This document shows, in pieces, positions 9,023 to 16,662 of a DNA stretch of 64,000 nucleotides (positions are counted from its first letter, which is position 1; each line of letters begins with the position of its first letter). This DNA comes from JACVRW01 sp963733885 (lineage in GTDB: Bacteria > Actinomycetota > Thermoleophilia > Solirubrobacterales > Thermoleophilaceae): the NCBI GenBank assembly GCA_963733885.1, contig CAVTES010000005.1, forward strand, positions 186,001 to 250,000. Direction: 5' to 3'. The position numbers were made by a program, and so were the translations under genes. The notes under the pieces were generated by a model. That model was not told the DNA's origin and made no database searches. It saw only the letters and a program-made list of their open reading frames with translations.

Positions 9023-9730
9023 TCAAGGTTGTGCGGATGGTACCTCTGTGCGCGAGCGCAGCACGTCCGGGCCATGTGGCGCCGGATCTCCGTCGCCCGG
9101 TTCGGCCGTGACCGCCAGGCGCCCGTACTTCGCCGGGTCGACCGCCGCGGCGAAGCGGACTAGCGAGCGGCCGTCCTCGTCGGGATGGAAGGTGCCCGCC
9201 GAGATGCGGTTCGGGTTCCTCGGCCGGTCACCCGGGCCGACGAACCACAGCTCGTAGTACTCGCCCTCGGGCAGCACCGGCAGGTCGTCGGTGCGGAACT
9301 CGATCACCCGCCCGATGCCGGTGGCCCGCACGCTGGCCGTGGCGGACCCGCCCCCGCCGGGGGCCCGCAGCGTGGTTTCGAGCTCGAGCTCGCCCGGCAG
9401 TCCGGGCCCGCGATCGAGCAGGGCGCCGCCCAATGCAGCGGCCACGAGCGCCGCCGCGAGGCCGCCAGCCAAGGCCAGCCGGCCCCGGCCGAACCACGAG
9501 CGCAGCCGAGGCCGCGTCGGCGGCGGGGCGACCGACTGTGGCCCGCGCCCGTCGAGCGAGGTGGCGGCCGCCGTCCGGACCGCGGCCAGCGTCCGTTCCT
9601 CGAGCTCCGGCGGGAGGGTCGCTCGTGGCGCGGCACTGGCCAGCAGACAGGCGACGTCGCGAAGCCCGTACCGCTCCTCGGCGCCAAGCCCCTCCAGCAG
9701 GCGGCCCTCGATGTGGCGCCCGTCAGGCAA
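9023..9730 (-). CDS. RskA-type anti-sigma factor
   Basis: A 235-residue single-pass membrane protein. The N-terminal about 85 residues are cytoplasmic, a transmembrane helix (LALAGGLAAALVAAALGGAL) follows near residue 90, and the extracytoplasmic part has the RskA C-terminal pattern EYYELWFVGPGD and a final GDGDPAPHGPDVL. It should bind the ECF sigma factor encoded just upstream. The HX3CX2C zinc motif seen in the second anti-sigma factor at 48706 is absent here, so sigma binding or signal sensing may differ. Its start overlaps the sigma stop by 8 bases. Confidence 0.8.
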   Translation of the reverse strand: MPDGRHIEGRLLEGLGAEERYGLRDVACLLASAAPRATLPPELEERTLAAVRTAAATSLDGRGPQSVAPPPTRPRLRSWFGRGRLALAGGLAAALVAAALGGALLDRGPGLPGELELETTLRAPGGGGSATASVRATGIGRVIEFRTDDLPVLPEGEYYELWFVGPGDRPRNPNRISAGTFHPDEDGRSLVRFAAAVDPAKYGRLAVTAEPGDGDPAPHGPDVLRSRTEVPSAQP

Positions 9731-10292
9731 GGATCCCCCTCTCCTCGAGCTCCAGCCGGAGCGCGCGAAGGCCGTAGAACGCGCGCGTCTTCACGGTCCC
9801 GACGGGAATCGAAAGGCGCCCGGCGATCTCGGCTTGGCCGAGGTCCTCGTCCACCATCAGCTCGAGCACCTCGCGGTGCTTGGGCGACAGCGCTTCTAGA
9901 GCGTCGCGCACGTCGAGCCGGAGCAGCAGGGCGTCGTAGGCCTCGCCATCGGGGATGGCCTCATCCGGATCGGCGGTCGCAAGCGGCCGCGACGCGGGCC
10001 GGCGGAGCAGGTCCACCGCCACCCGGCGCGCGATCGTGAATACGAAGGTGCGCACGCTGCCCCGTTCCGGATCGAAGCGCGCGGCGCTGCGCCATAGTCG
10101 CAGGAAGGTCTCCTGCACGAGCTCCTCCGCCATGCCACGATCCCCCAAGAGGCGGAGGCCCAGGCCGTACAGACGGGCCGAGTAGAGGCGGTACAGCTCA
10201 ACGAGCGGCCGGCCATGGTCGCCCGTGGCTACCCGACCGAGGAGCTGCGTCTCCTCGGACGTGACGGCGGTTGTGATCGTCTCCGTGGGCAT
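9723..10292 (-). CDS. ECF RNA polymerase sigma factor, SigK-like
   Basis: A 189-residue group 4 sigma factor. Region 2 includes YRLYSARLYGLGLRLLGD, AEELVQETFLRLWRSAARFD and TFVFTIARRVAVDLLRR; region 4 includes LSPKHREVLELMVDEDLGQ and the helix-turn-helix IAGRLSIPVGTVKTRAFYGL. It forms a sigma/anti-sigma pair with the overlapping downstream gene. A strong hairpin directly before the ATG may control its translation. Confidence 0.9.
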   Translation of the reverse strand: MPTETITTAVTSEETQLLGRVATGDHGRPLVELYRLYSARLYGLGLRLLGDRGMAEELVQETFLRLWRSAARFDPERGSVRTFVFTIARRVAVDLLRRPASRPLATADPDEAIPDGEAYDALLLRLDVRDALEALSPKHREVLELMVDEDLGQAEIAGRLSIPVGTVKTRAFYGLRALRLELEERGILA

Positions 10293-10296
10293 TCGA

Positions 10297-10331
10297 GCGG
10301 GGTCCTGCCGGTTCCTTTCGCAGGACCCCGC
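10297..10331 (-). promoter_or_regulatory. Hairpin covering the ribosome-binding region of the ECF sigma gene
   Basis: On the coding strand GCGGGGTCCTGC pairs perfectly over 12 bp with GCAGGACCCCGC, with an 11-base loop GAAAGGAACCG. The 3' arm ends 4 bases before the ATG and holds the best-spaced AGGA, so the folded leader would hide it. A GTGAAC box at 10339-10344 just upstream equals the -35 hexamer seen before the 48.6-kb operon, without a matching -10. Confidence 0.5.
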
Positions 10332-10387
10332 CGGATTGGTTCACCGTCCTCAGAAACCCGCACTCTCAGTGGGAGGCCCGAGCGGGT

Positions 10388-10675
10388 TCAGTCGTCTTCC
10401 GGAGGGAGGATCTCCAGCCCGGTGGCGTGCTCGGTGGAGCCGCCGAGCTGGTACTGCACGTCGACCTGGTCGTCCTTCCCGTACGAGCCGAAAAGGCCGA
10501 GGAAGATCGCGGTCCAGCGACCCGCACCGAGCTTTTCCTTCTCGAGCGGCCGCGAGAAGTGGAGCTCCCCGTTCACGACCTTGTAGTCCTCGCCCTCCCG
10601 CTGCGGGATGCCGTTCACGAACACGCGGTAGGGAGGCTCGGCGCCGCGCGGAAGGGGGACCCGCCAGGCGGTCAC
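10388..10675 (-). CDS. Conserved small protein of unknown function
   Basis: A 95-residue soluble protein with no family I can name. It has a beta-rich pattern (PYRVFVNGIPQREGEDYKVV) resembling the short beta-strand modules seen in phage baseplate and adhesin-like repeats, then an aromatic stretch RWTAIFLGLFGSYGKDDQVD and an acidic end. Its start overlaps the stop of the next upstream gene by 4 bases, so the two are almost certainly co-translated. No signal peptide or transmembrane segment is visible. Confidence 0.6.
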   Translation of the reverse strand: MTAWRVPLPRGAEPPYRVFVNGIPQREGEDYKVVNGELHFSRPLEKEKLGAGRWTAIFLGLFGSYGKDDQVDVQYQLGGSTEHATGLEILPPEDD

Positions 10676-11010
10676 GGCCGCAACGCGCGGCGCAGCGCGC
10701 TGTACGCGTCCTCGCCCTTCCTCTGCTCCACGAGGCGTCGGCGGACCCGCCCCGTGAACGCCTCGCTCGAGCCGTCGCCGCGCACGTCCACGCCTGCCCG
10801 CAGCCGCCCCGGCCCCCTCAGCTCGAGTCGCGCGACCACCTGGTGCGCGGGCTCGATCCGGCGGATTAACGTCCCGCCGACGGCCCGCGCGTCGGTTCCC
10901 CGCTCAAGCTCGCGGCCGTGCTCCTCCACGGCGCCGACCGCCGCCTCAAGCTCGGTGTAACGCTCGCGGGTCACCTTGGGACCTTGCCGTATGGTCAACG
11001 TGTACGGCAT
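10672..11010 (-). CDS. Conserved small protein of unknown function
   Basis: A 112-residue basic protein beginning MPYTLTIRQGPKVTRERY, with a central ELEAAVGAVEEHGRELERG helix and a C-terminal Arg-rich segment. I do not recognise a family. The ATG at 11008-11010 shares the tetramer CATG with the divergent MOSC gene ATG at 11009, so the leader of each gene would lie in the other. A TTG at 11034 is an alternative start. It is coupled to the following gene by a 4-base overlap. Confidence 0.55.
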   Translation of the reverse strand: MPYTLTIRQGPKVTRERYTELEAAVGAVEEHGRELERGTDARAVGGTLIRRIEPAHQVVARLELRGPGRLRAGVDVRGDGSSEAFTGRVRRRLVEQRKGEDAYSALRRALRP

Positions 11011-11638
11011 GAGCGGCAGCGTACTTTCCGTCAACGTCGCGGAGATCCGCGAGATCCCCCGCGGTGGCGAGATGGTCCGGACCGGGATCTGGAAGGTGCC
11101 GGTGGCGGGCCGCGTGGCGGTCCGAGGCGTGAACGTGGAGGGCGACCAGCAGGCCGACCGCTCGGTTCACGGCGGCCCCGACAAGGCGCTCTACGCGTAT
11201 GCGCGCGAGGACACAGACTGGTGGGAGCGCGAGCTTCACCGGGAGCTGCCCCACGGCGTGTTCGGCGAGAACCTGACGCTTCGCGGGGTGGACGTGACAG
11301 GCGCGCTGATAGGCGAACGCTGGAGGATCGGCTCGGTGCTGCTCGAGGTGTCCGAGCCGCGCTTCCCGTGCTGGAAGCTGGGCGCCCGCTTCGGCGACCC
11401 GAGGATGCTGAAGCGCTTCGCCGCGGCGCGTCGGCCCGGCGCCTACCTGCGCATCGCCGAGGAGGGCGAGCTGGCGGCAGGCGACGCCGTGGAGGTGGTG
11501 GAGCGGCCCGCCCACGACCTGACGATCGTTGCCTTCGCCAACGCTTACCTCGAGGATCGCGCCGCGCTCCCTCGCCTGCTGGAGGTGCCCGCGGTATCGG
11601 AGGCGTGGCGGGACTGGGTGCGCGAGCTAGCGGCCTAG
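11009..11638 (+). CDS. MOSC-domain protein (YiiM-like)
   Basis: A 209-residue MOSC protein, the domain of molybdenum-cofactor sulfurases and of YiiM-type proteins that act with molybdoenzymes on N-hydroxylated compounds. Visible hallmarks are VEGDQQADRSVHGGPDKALY, HGVFGENLTLRGVDV and the conserved cysteine in EPRFPCWKLGARFGD. No separate ferredoxin or PLP domain is fused. It is convergent with moaA (stop codons overlap by 4 bases), consistent with a molybdenum-cofactor context. An in-frame ATG at 10991 is an alternative start. Confidence 0.85.
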   Translation: MSGSVLSVNVAEIREIPRGGEMVRTGIWKVPVAGRVAVRGVNVEGDQQADRSVHGGPDKALYAYAREDTDWWERELHRELPHGVFGENLTLRGVDVTGALIGERWRIGSVLLEVSEPRFPCWKLGARFGDPRMLKRFAAARRPGAYLRIAEEGELAAGDAVEVVERPAHDLTIVAFANAYLEDRAALPRLLEVPAVSEAWRDWVRELAA

Positions 11639-12630
11639 CCGCCGATTGCGGACATCGTCCGCGGGGGCTGGCGGAAGCCCGGCTCGCCCACGTGGTGCTT
11701 CAGCTCCTTGCGCCACACCGCGTCGCGGATCACGGCCTCGATCTCCGTGTCGCTCGCGTCGCTTCGCAGGGGCTCGCGCAGGTCCGTCTCGTGGAGCGAG
11801 AAGAGGCAGGTGCGCAGCTTGCCGTCGGCGGTCAGCCTGATCCGGTTGCAGTCCGCACAGAACGGCTCCGAGACCGGGTTGATGAAGCCGATCTCGCCCC
11901 GCCCGTCGGCGAAGCGGTACACGCGCGCCGTGGCGTGCGGCTCACGCGGCGCCTCCTCGAGCGGGTGGATGCGGTGGATGATCTCACGCAGCTCGTTGCC
12001 GGTCAGGACCTGGTCGGGGCTCCAGGCGTGATCGCCGTCCAGCGGCATGAACTCGATGAAGCGCACTTGAAAGCTCGTGGAGCGCGCAAACTCGGCGAAC
12101 GGGAGCGCCTCCTCCTCGGTGAAGCCCCGCATGGCGACCGCGTTGACCTTGATCGGCCGCACCCGCTCGTGCCTTGCGATCGCCTCGAGCCCGCGCAATA
12201 CCTGGGGCAGCGAGTCGCGCCGGGTGATCTGGAAGAAGCGGTCGCGCTGGAGCGAGTCGATCGACACGTTCACGCGCGTGATGCCGGCCTCGACCAGGGC
12301 GTCGGCCTGCCGCTCGAGTAGGTACGCGTTCGTGGTGAGCGAGAGGTCCTCGATCCCCGCCACGGCGGCGAGCATCGCCACCAGGCGCGGGAACTCGCGC
12401 CGCACCAGCGGCTCGCCCCCCGTGAGGCGCAGGTCGGTCACGCCCATGCCGGCCATGACGCGCACGAGCCGCTCGATCTCCTCGAAGCTGAGGATCTCCC
12501 CGCGCTCGAGCCACGGGAGCCCTTCGGCGGGCATGCAGTACTGGCAGCGGAAGTTGCAGCGGTCCGTGACCGACACGCGCAGATCTGTGATCTCCCGGCC
12601 GTGGCCGTCGACGAGGGGCTTGCGGGGCAC
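11635..12630 (-). CDS. moaA: GTP 3',8-cyclase (molybdenum cofactor biosynthesis radical SAM protein)
   Basis: A 331-residue radical SAM enzyme converting GTP to 3',8-cyclo-7,8-dihydro-GTP, the first step of molybdopterin synthesis. The N-terminal cluster motif is TDRCNFRCQYCMP, followed by RLTGGEPLVRREF; the C-terminal cluster site is PFCADCNRIRLTADGK with a third Cys in LRTCLF. The chain ends in the functional double glycine SAIGG. The GTG at 12630 gives the family length. It is divergent from the HD hydrolase with 19 bases between starts. Confidence 0.95.
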   Translation of the reverse strand: MPRKPLVDGHGREITDLRVSVTDRCNFRCQYCMPAEGLPWLERGEILSFEEIERLVRVMAGMGVTDLRLTGGEPLVRREFPRLVAMLAAVAGIEDLSLTTNAYLLERQADALVEAGITRVNVSIDSLQRDRFFQITRRDSLPQVLRGLEAIARHERVRPIKVNAVAMRGFTEEEALPFAEFARSTSFQVRFIEFMPLDGDHAWSPDQVLTGNELREIIHRIHPLEEAPREPHATARVYRFADGRGEIGFINPVSEPFCADCNRIRLTADGKLRTCLFSLHETDLREPLRSDASDTEIEAVIRDAVWRKELKHHVGEPGFRQPPRTMSAIGG

Positions 12631-12649
12631 GGGTCGTAGGGTACCCGCA

Positions 12650-13438
12650 GTGGAAGTTCCGACTACCGAGATCCGCGTCCCCACGCGCGGCAACCGACGG
12701 CTCGCGGCGCTGCTGGCCGCGGCCAACGCCGACCGCCGCCTGCACGCCTGGTGGTACATGCAGCAGGTCAACGCCGACCGGCGCGACATGTCGGACCACT
12801 CCTGGGTGCACATCCAGATCGTGGTGAACATCGCGCTGCGCCTGTTCCGCCTCTTGAGTCGCTCCGGCGTGGAGTCGGCGATGGTCTCCGAGCACGGGAT
12901 GACCCCCCGCGACGCCGAGGTGGTGCTCGCCGCCGCATGCCTGTTCCACGACACCGGCATGTCGATCCACCGGACGGACCACGAGCAGTACTCCCTCTTT
13001 CTTGCCGCCGACCGTCTGCCGCAACTGCTCGAGTCGTCCTACGAGGAGCCGGAGCTGACCGTGGTGGTCTCCGAGGCCCTGCACGCGGTGATCGGCCACC
13101 GCCGGCGCGGCGGCGAGCCGATCACCGTGGAGGCCGGCATCGTGCGCGTGGCGGACGCGCTCGACATGGCGAGCGGCCGCTCCCGCATCCCCTTCGAGAC
13201 GCGCCGGCCGAACATCCACTCGATCTCGGCGGCCGCCATCGACGGGGTCACGATCGAGCCCGGCGAGGAGCGAGCCGTGCGCATCGAGATCGAGATGAAC
13301 AACTCGAGCGGCCTGTTCCAGGTCGACGAGCTGCTGGCGACCAAGCTGCGCGGCTCGGGCATCGAGGAGCACATCGAGGTGGTGGCCGAGATCGATGCCG
13401 AGCACGAGAAGCGGCTGGTGCCGGTCTTTAGGATCTGA
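12650..13438 (+). CDS. HD-domain metal-dependent phosphohydrolase
   Basis: A 262-residue HD-superfamily protein. Metal ligands are seen in MSDHSWVHIQIVVN, LFHDTGMSIHR (the HD pair) and AVIGHRRRG, with the final Asp in IVRVADALDMASGR. The substrate is unknown; nucleotides and other phosphoesters are common in the family. The GTG at 12650 starts just after the moaA leader. The gene is followed by the amino-acid importer, with 45 bases between. Confidence 0.75.
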   Translation: MEVPTTEIRVPTRGNRRLAALLAAANADRRLHAWWYMQQVNADRRDMSDHSWVHIQIVVNIALRLFRLLSRSGVESAMVSEHGMTPRDAEVVLAAACLFHDTGMSIHRTDHEQYSLFLAADRLPQLLESSYEEPELTVVVSEALHAVIGHRRRGGEPITVEAGIVRVADALDMASGRSRIPFETRRPNIHSISAAAIDGVTIEPGEERAVRIEIEMNNSSGLFQVDELLATKLRGSGIEEHIEVVAEIDAEHEKRLVPVFRI

Positions 13439-13483
13439 TGTAGTCCGTTTCCGGAATGCCCGTGGCGGGGAGAACCCCACCGA

Positions 13484-14233
13484 ATGGGGGACGACGGGCG
13501 CTACCTGGTCGAACTCGACCAGGTGAACAAGAGTTTCGGCGACAACGTCGTCCTCGACGGCGTGACCCTGACCGTCGAGCGTGGCTCCGCGATCGTGATC
13601 GCGGGCCCGTCCGGGTCCGGCAAGTCGACGATGCTCCGCTGCATCAACGGCCTGGAGCCGGTCGACTCCGGCGAGGTCCGCTTCGACGGAACGCCCGTGG
13701 ACTACTCGGGCAAGGCGCTCAGCCGCCTGCGCGCGGAGATCGGGATGGTCTTCCAGCAGTTCAACCTCTTCCCGCACATGACCGTGCTGGACAACGTCGT
13801 CCTCGGCCCGGTCAAGGCGAGGGGCATGAGGCGCGAGGAGGCCAAAGCCCGGGCGCGTGGGTTGCTCGAGCGGGTCGGGATCCCCGAAAAGGCGGGCGAA
13901 TATCCGGCGGATCTGTCCGGCGGCCAGCAGCAGCGGGTTGCGATCGCCCGCGCGCTTGCGATGGAGCCGAAGCTGATGCTGTTCGACGAGCCGACGTCGG
14001 CGCTCGATCCGGAGATGATCCGAGAGGTCCTCGACGTCATGCGCCAGCTGGCTCGGGAAGGCATGACCATGCTGGTCGTAACCCACGAGATGGGGTTCGC
14101 GCGCGAGGTCTGCGACCGGATCGTCTTCATCGACGCCGGCGAGATCGTGGAGGAGGGGCCGCCCGACGAGTTCTTCTCGGCGGCGCGGAGCCCGAGGGCG
14201 AAGGAGTTTGTGGACAAGATCATCCACCACTGA
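13484..14233 (+). CDS. gluA: Polar amino-acid ABC transporter ATP-binding protein
   Basis: A 249-residue ABC ATPase of the glutamate/glutamine class. Walker A is GPSGSGKST, the Q loop MVFQQFNLFPHM, the signature LSGGQQQRVAIARAL, Walker B LMLFDEPTSALDP and the switch His in VVTHEMGFA. The order ATPase, binding protein, permease, permease equals gluABCD of corynebacteria, which imports glutamate; glutamate is the best guess, glutamine or aspartate remain possible. Confidence 0.9.
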   Translation: MGDDGRYLVELDQVNKSFGDNVVLDGVTLTVERGSAIVIAGPSGSGKSTMLRCINGLEPVDSGEVRFDGTPVDYSGKALSRLRAEIGMVFQQFNLFPHMTVLDNVVLGPVKARGMRREEAKARARGLLERVGIPEKAGEYPADLSGGQQQRVAIARALAMEPKLMLFDEPTSALDPEMIREVLDVMRQLAREGMTMLVVTHEMGFAREVCDRIVFIDAGEIVEEGPPDEFFSAARSPRAKEFVDKIIHH

Positions 14234-14246
14234 GGAGGGGTTTCGG

Positions 14247-15152
14247 ATGAGCACAAAGCTGTGGCGGACGCTCCTGGCTTTGGCACTCGCGGCGGCTGCG
14301 CTGGCCGTGGCTGCCTGCGGCGACGACGACGATGACGACGACGGCGGCGGAGGCGGTGGCGGCGATCAGGCCGCCGACGTGGAGCAGTTCCCCGCCGACA
14401 CCACGATGGGGAAGATCCAGGAGCGCGGCGAGATCAGGATCGGCGTGAAGTACGACGTGCCGCCGTTCGGGCTCCTAAACCCGCAGACCGACGAGGTCGA
14501 GGGGTTCGACGTCGAGATGGGCCGGATCGTGGCCGAGGAGCTCGGTGTGGAGCCGGCGTTCGTGGAGGCGATCTCCGACAACCGCATCCCGTTCCTGCAG
14601 CAGGGCGAGGTGGACCTGATCCTCTCGACGATGACCATCAACCAGGAGCGCGACCTGGAGATCGAGTTCTCCGAGCCGTACTACATCGCGCACGGCCGCA
14701 TCCTGGTGCCGGGCGACTCGGACATCAAGGGCATCGAGGACCTGGGCGGCAAGCGGGTCTGCACGGCGCTCGGCTCGACCTACGAGGAGACGATCCGCGA
14801 GCAGGCACCGGAGGCCGACCTGCAGCTGGTGGACACATACTCGGAGTGCCTCGAGCTGCTCCAGAACGGCGCGATCGACGCGGAATCCACGGACGACGTG
14901 ATCCTGACCGGGCAGATCATCCAGGACGACACGCTCAAGATGGTCGGCGACGAGCTCACGACCGAGCCGTACGGCGCCGGCATCAAGGAGGGCGACAAGG
15001 AGTTCCAGAGGTTCGTGAGCGACGCGCTCGAGGCGGCGCAGGAGGATGGCCGCTGGGAGGACCTCTACCAGGAATGGATCGGCCAGTACATCGATCAGGA
15101 CGCGCAGCCCCCGGACATGACGCTCCAGGAGGCGCTCGAGCTGGGTGGGTGA
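14247..15152 (+). CDS. gluB: Amino-acid ABC transporter substrate-binding lipoprotein
   Basis: A 301-residue family 3 solute-binding protein. The ATG at 14247 has GGAGGGG 7 bases upstream. The signal peptide ends in the lipobox LAVAAC, and the linker after the lipidated Cys is a striking run of seven Asp and seven Gly residues. The binding fold follows (IRIGVKYDVPPFG, VEGFDVEMGRIVAEEL, FSEPYYIAHGRILV, LGGKRVCTALGSTYEE). It delivers the ligand to the two permeases encoded next, the first of which overlaps its stop by 8 bases. Confidence 0.9.
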   Translation: MSTKLWRTLLALALAAAALAVAACGDDDDDDDGGGGGGGDQAADVEQFPADTTMGKIQERGEIRIGVKYDVPPFGLLNPQTDEVEGFDVEMGRIVAEELGVEPAFVEAISDNRIPFLQQGEVDLILSTMTINQERDLEIEFSEPYYIAHGRILVPGDSDIKGIEDLGGKRVCTALGSTYEETIREQAPEADLQLVDTYSECLELLQNGAIDAESTDDVILTGQIIQDDTLKMVGDELTTEPYGAGIKEGDKEFQRFVSDALEAAQEDGRWEDLYQEWIGQYIDQDAQPPDMTLQEALELGG

Positions 15153-15807
15153 GCTCTGGCAGGTCCTCACGGACCACTTCCCCGAGCTCAGCTCGGGCTT
15201 CTGGGTGACGGTCCGCCTCGTCGCGTTCTCCTTCGTGATCGCGATGGTCGTCGGCACAGCGGTCGCGGCGCTGCGGATCGCACCCGTGAAGCCGCTCAAC
15301 TGGGTGGGCGGCGTGTTCGTGGAGGTGTTCCGCAACACGCCGCTCCTCGTCCTGCTGGTCATCGCCTTCGCCGGCCTGCGGCGCGCCGGCTTGGCGCTCG
15401 ACGCCTGGGTGGCCGCCACGGCGTGCCTCGGCCTGTACACGTCCGCCTACGTGGCCGAGGCGCTCCGTTCAGGCGTGTTCGCGGTGAGCAGGGGGCAGAT
15501 CGACGCGTCGCTGTCGCTCGGCCTCGACTACCCGCGCACCATGCGCTACGTCATCCTGCCGCAGGCGTTCCGGACGGTCATCCCGCACCTGGGCAGCCTC
15601 ACGATCGCGATGATCAAGAACTCGGCGATCGTCGGCGTGTCGCTGCTCGCGCTGCCCGACCTGCTGCACCAGGCGCGGCTGGTCAACTCGCGCACGTTCG
15701 CGACCCACGAGTCCTTCTTCTGGGCGGCGGTCGGCTACCTCATCCTGACTCTGCTCGCGACCGTGGCCGTGCGCAAGCTGGAGACCCGCTACGCGATCCA
15801 CCGCTGA
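15145..15807 (+). CDS. gluC: Amino-acid ABC transporter permease
   Basis: A 220-residue inner-membrane permease of the His/Glu/Gln/Arg class. Hydrophobic segments include TVRLVAFSFVIAMVVGTAVA and TPLLVLLVIAFAGL; the EAA loop that contacts the ATPase reads DASLSLGLDYPRTMRYVILP. The GTG start overlaps the binding-protein stop. Pairs with the permease encoded 3 bases downstream. Confidence 0.9.
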   Translation: MGELWQVLTDHFPELSSGFWVTVRLVAFSFVIAMVVGTAVAALRIAPVKPLNWVGGVFVEVFRNTPLLVLLVIAFAGLRRAGLALDAWVAATACLGLYTSAYVAEALRSGVFAVSRGQIDASLSLGLDYPRTMRYVILPQAFRTVIPHLGSLTIAMIKNSAIVGVSLLALPDLLHQARLVNSRTFATHESFFWAAVGYLILTLLATVAVRKLETRYAIHR

Positions 15808-15810
15808 CGC

Positions 15811-16623
15811 ATGGGCTACCTGTTCGACCCCGCCAACTGGGAATGGCTGACGACCGACAACAACCTGCGCTTCCTGCTCGAGGGCTTCCTCGTGAACCTC
15901 GAGATCGCGGCGATCGCGATCGTGCTCTCGCTCATCTTCGGGCTGCTGCTGGCGCTGACACGCCTGTCACCGCTGCGGCCGCTCAGCTTCGTCGCGGGTC
16001 TCTGGGTGGACGTCTGGCGCAACCTGCCGCTGATCTTCATCATCCTCTATCTCGCGCTGGCACTGCCGGCGCCGTGGAAGGAGTTCTACGAGTCGAACGT
16101 GCCGGGGTTCTTCCCTGAGGCGCTCCAGTCCGGGCGCGTGTTCGCGGGCATCCTCGGACTTGTGCTCTACAACTCGGCGGTCATCGCCGAGATCATGCGG
16201 GCCGGGATCCTGTCGCTCGACCGCGGCCAGGGGGAGGCCGCGGCGTCGGTCGGCCTCACGTACCCGCAGCAGCTCCGCTACGTGATCCTGCCGCAGGGGC
16301 TCCGCCGGATGGTGCCGGCGACGGTGTCGCAGCTGATCACCCTGAACAAGGACACCACCCTGGTCAGCATCATCGCGATCCAGGAGGTGATGCGGCACGG
16401 ACGCATCCTGTCGAGCGGGTTCGGGGTCTTCACCGGGTCCGCTGTGCAGGCGCCGCTGCTCCAGGTGTTCATCTTCATCGGCGCGCTGTTCGTGCTGGTG
16501 AACTACGCGCTGTCGCGGCTCTCGCGCCGCCTGGAGATCCGTGAGCGAAAGCGGACCGGCGGCACGGCCGGGCCGGTGGTGGGCCTCGAGGACCAGACGG
16601 CGCTGGCGGCCGAGGCCTCGTGA
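15811..16623 (+). CDS. gluD: Amino-acid ABC transporter permease
   Basis: A 270-residue permease, longer than its partner because of a periplasmic insertion (APWKEFYESNVPGFFPEA) and a C-terminal cytoplasmic tail. The EAA loop is GEAAASVGLTYPQQLRYVIL. Membrane segments include VNLEIAAIAIVLSLIFGLLL and LPLIFIILYLALALP. Its stop codon is the loop of the terminator hairpin at 16608-16636. Confidence 0.9.
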   Translation: MGYLFDPANWEWLTTDNNLRFLLEGFLVNLEIAAIAIVLSLIFGLLLALTRLSPLRPLSFVAGLWVDVWRNLPLIFIILYLALALPAPWKEFYESNVPGFFPEALQSGRVFAGILGLVLYNSAVIAEIMRAGILSLDRGQGEAAASVGLTYPQQLRYVILPQGLRRMVPATVSQLITLNKDTTLVSIIAIQEVMRHGRILSSGFGVFTGSAVQAPLLQVFIFIGALFVLVNYALSRLSRRLEIRERKRTGGTAGPVVGLEDQTALAAEAS

Positions 16624-16636
16624 CGAGGCTTCGGCC
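16608..16636. terminator. 13-bp hairpin with the gluD stop codon as loop
   Basis: GGCCGAGGCCTCG (16608-16620) pairs with CGAGGCTTCGGCC (16624-16636), with only one G-U wobble; the loop is the TGA stop. It separates convergent genes and can act on both transcripts. The same stop-in-loop design occurs at 4832-4858. Confidence 0.65.
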
Positions 16637-16662
16637 GCCGAGCGCTGCGTCTGGGAACCGCC

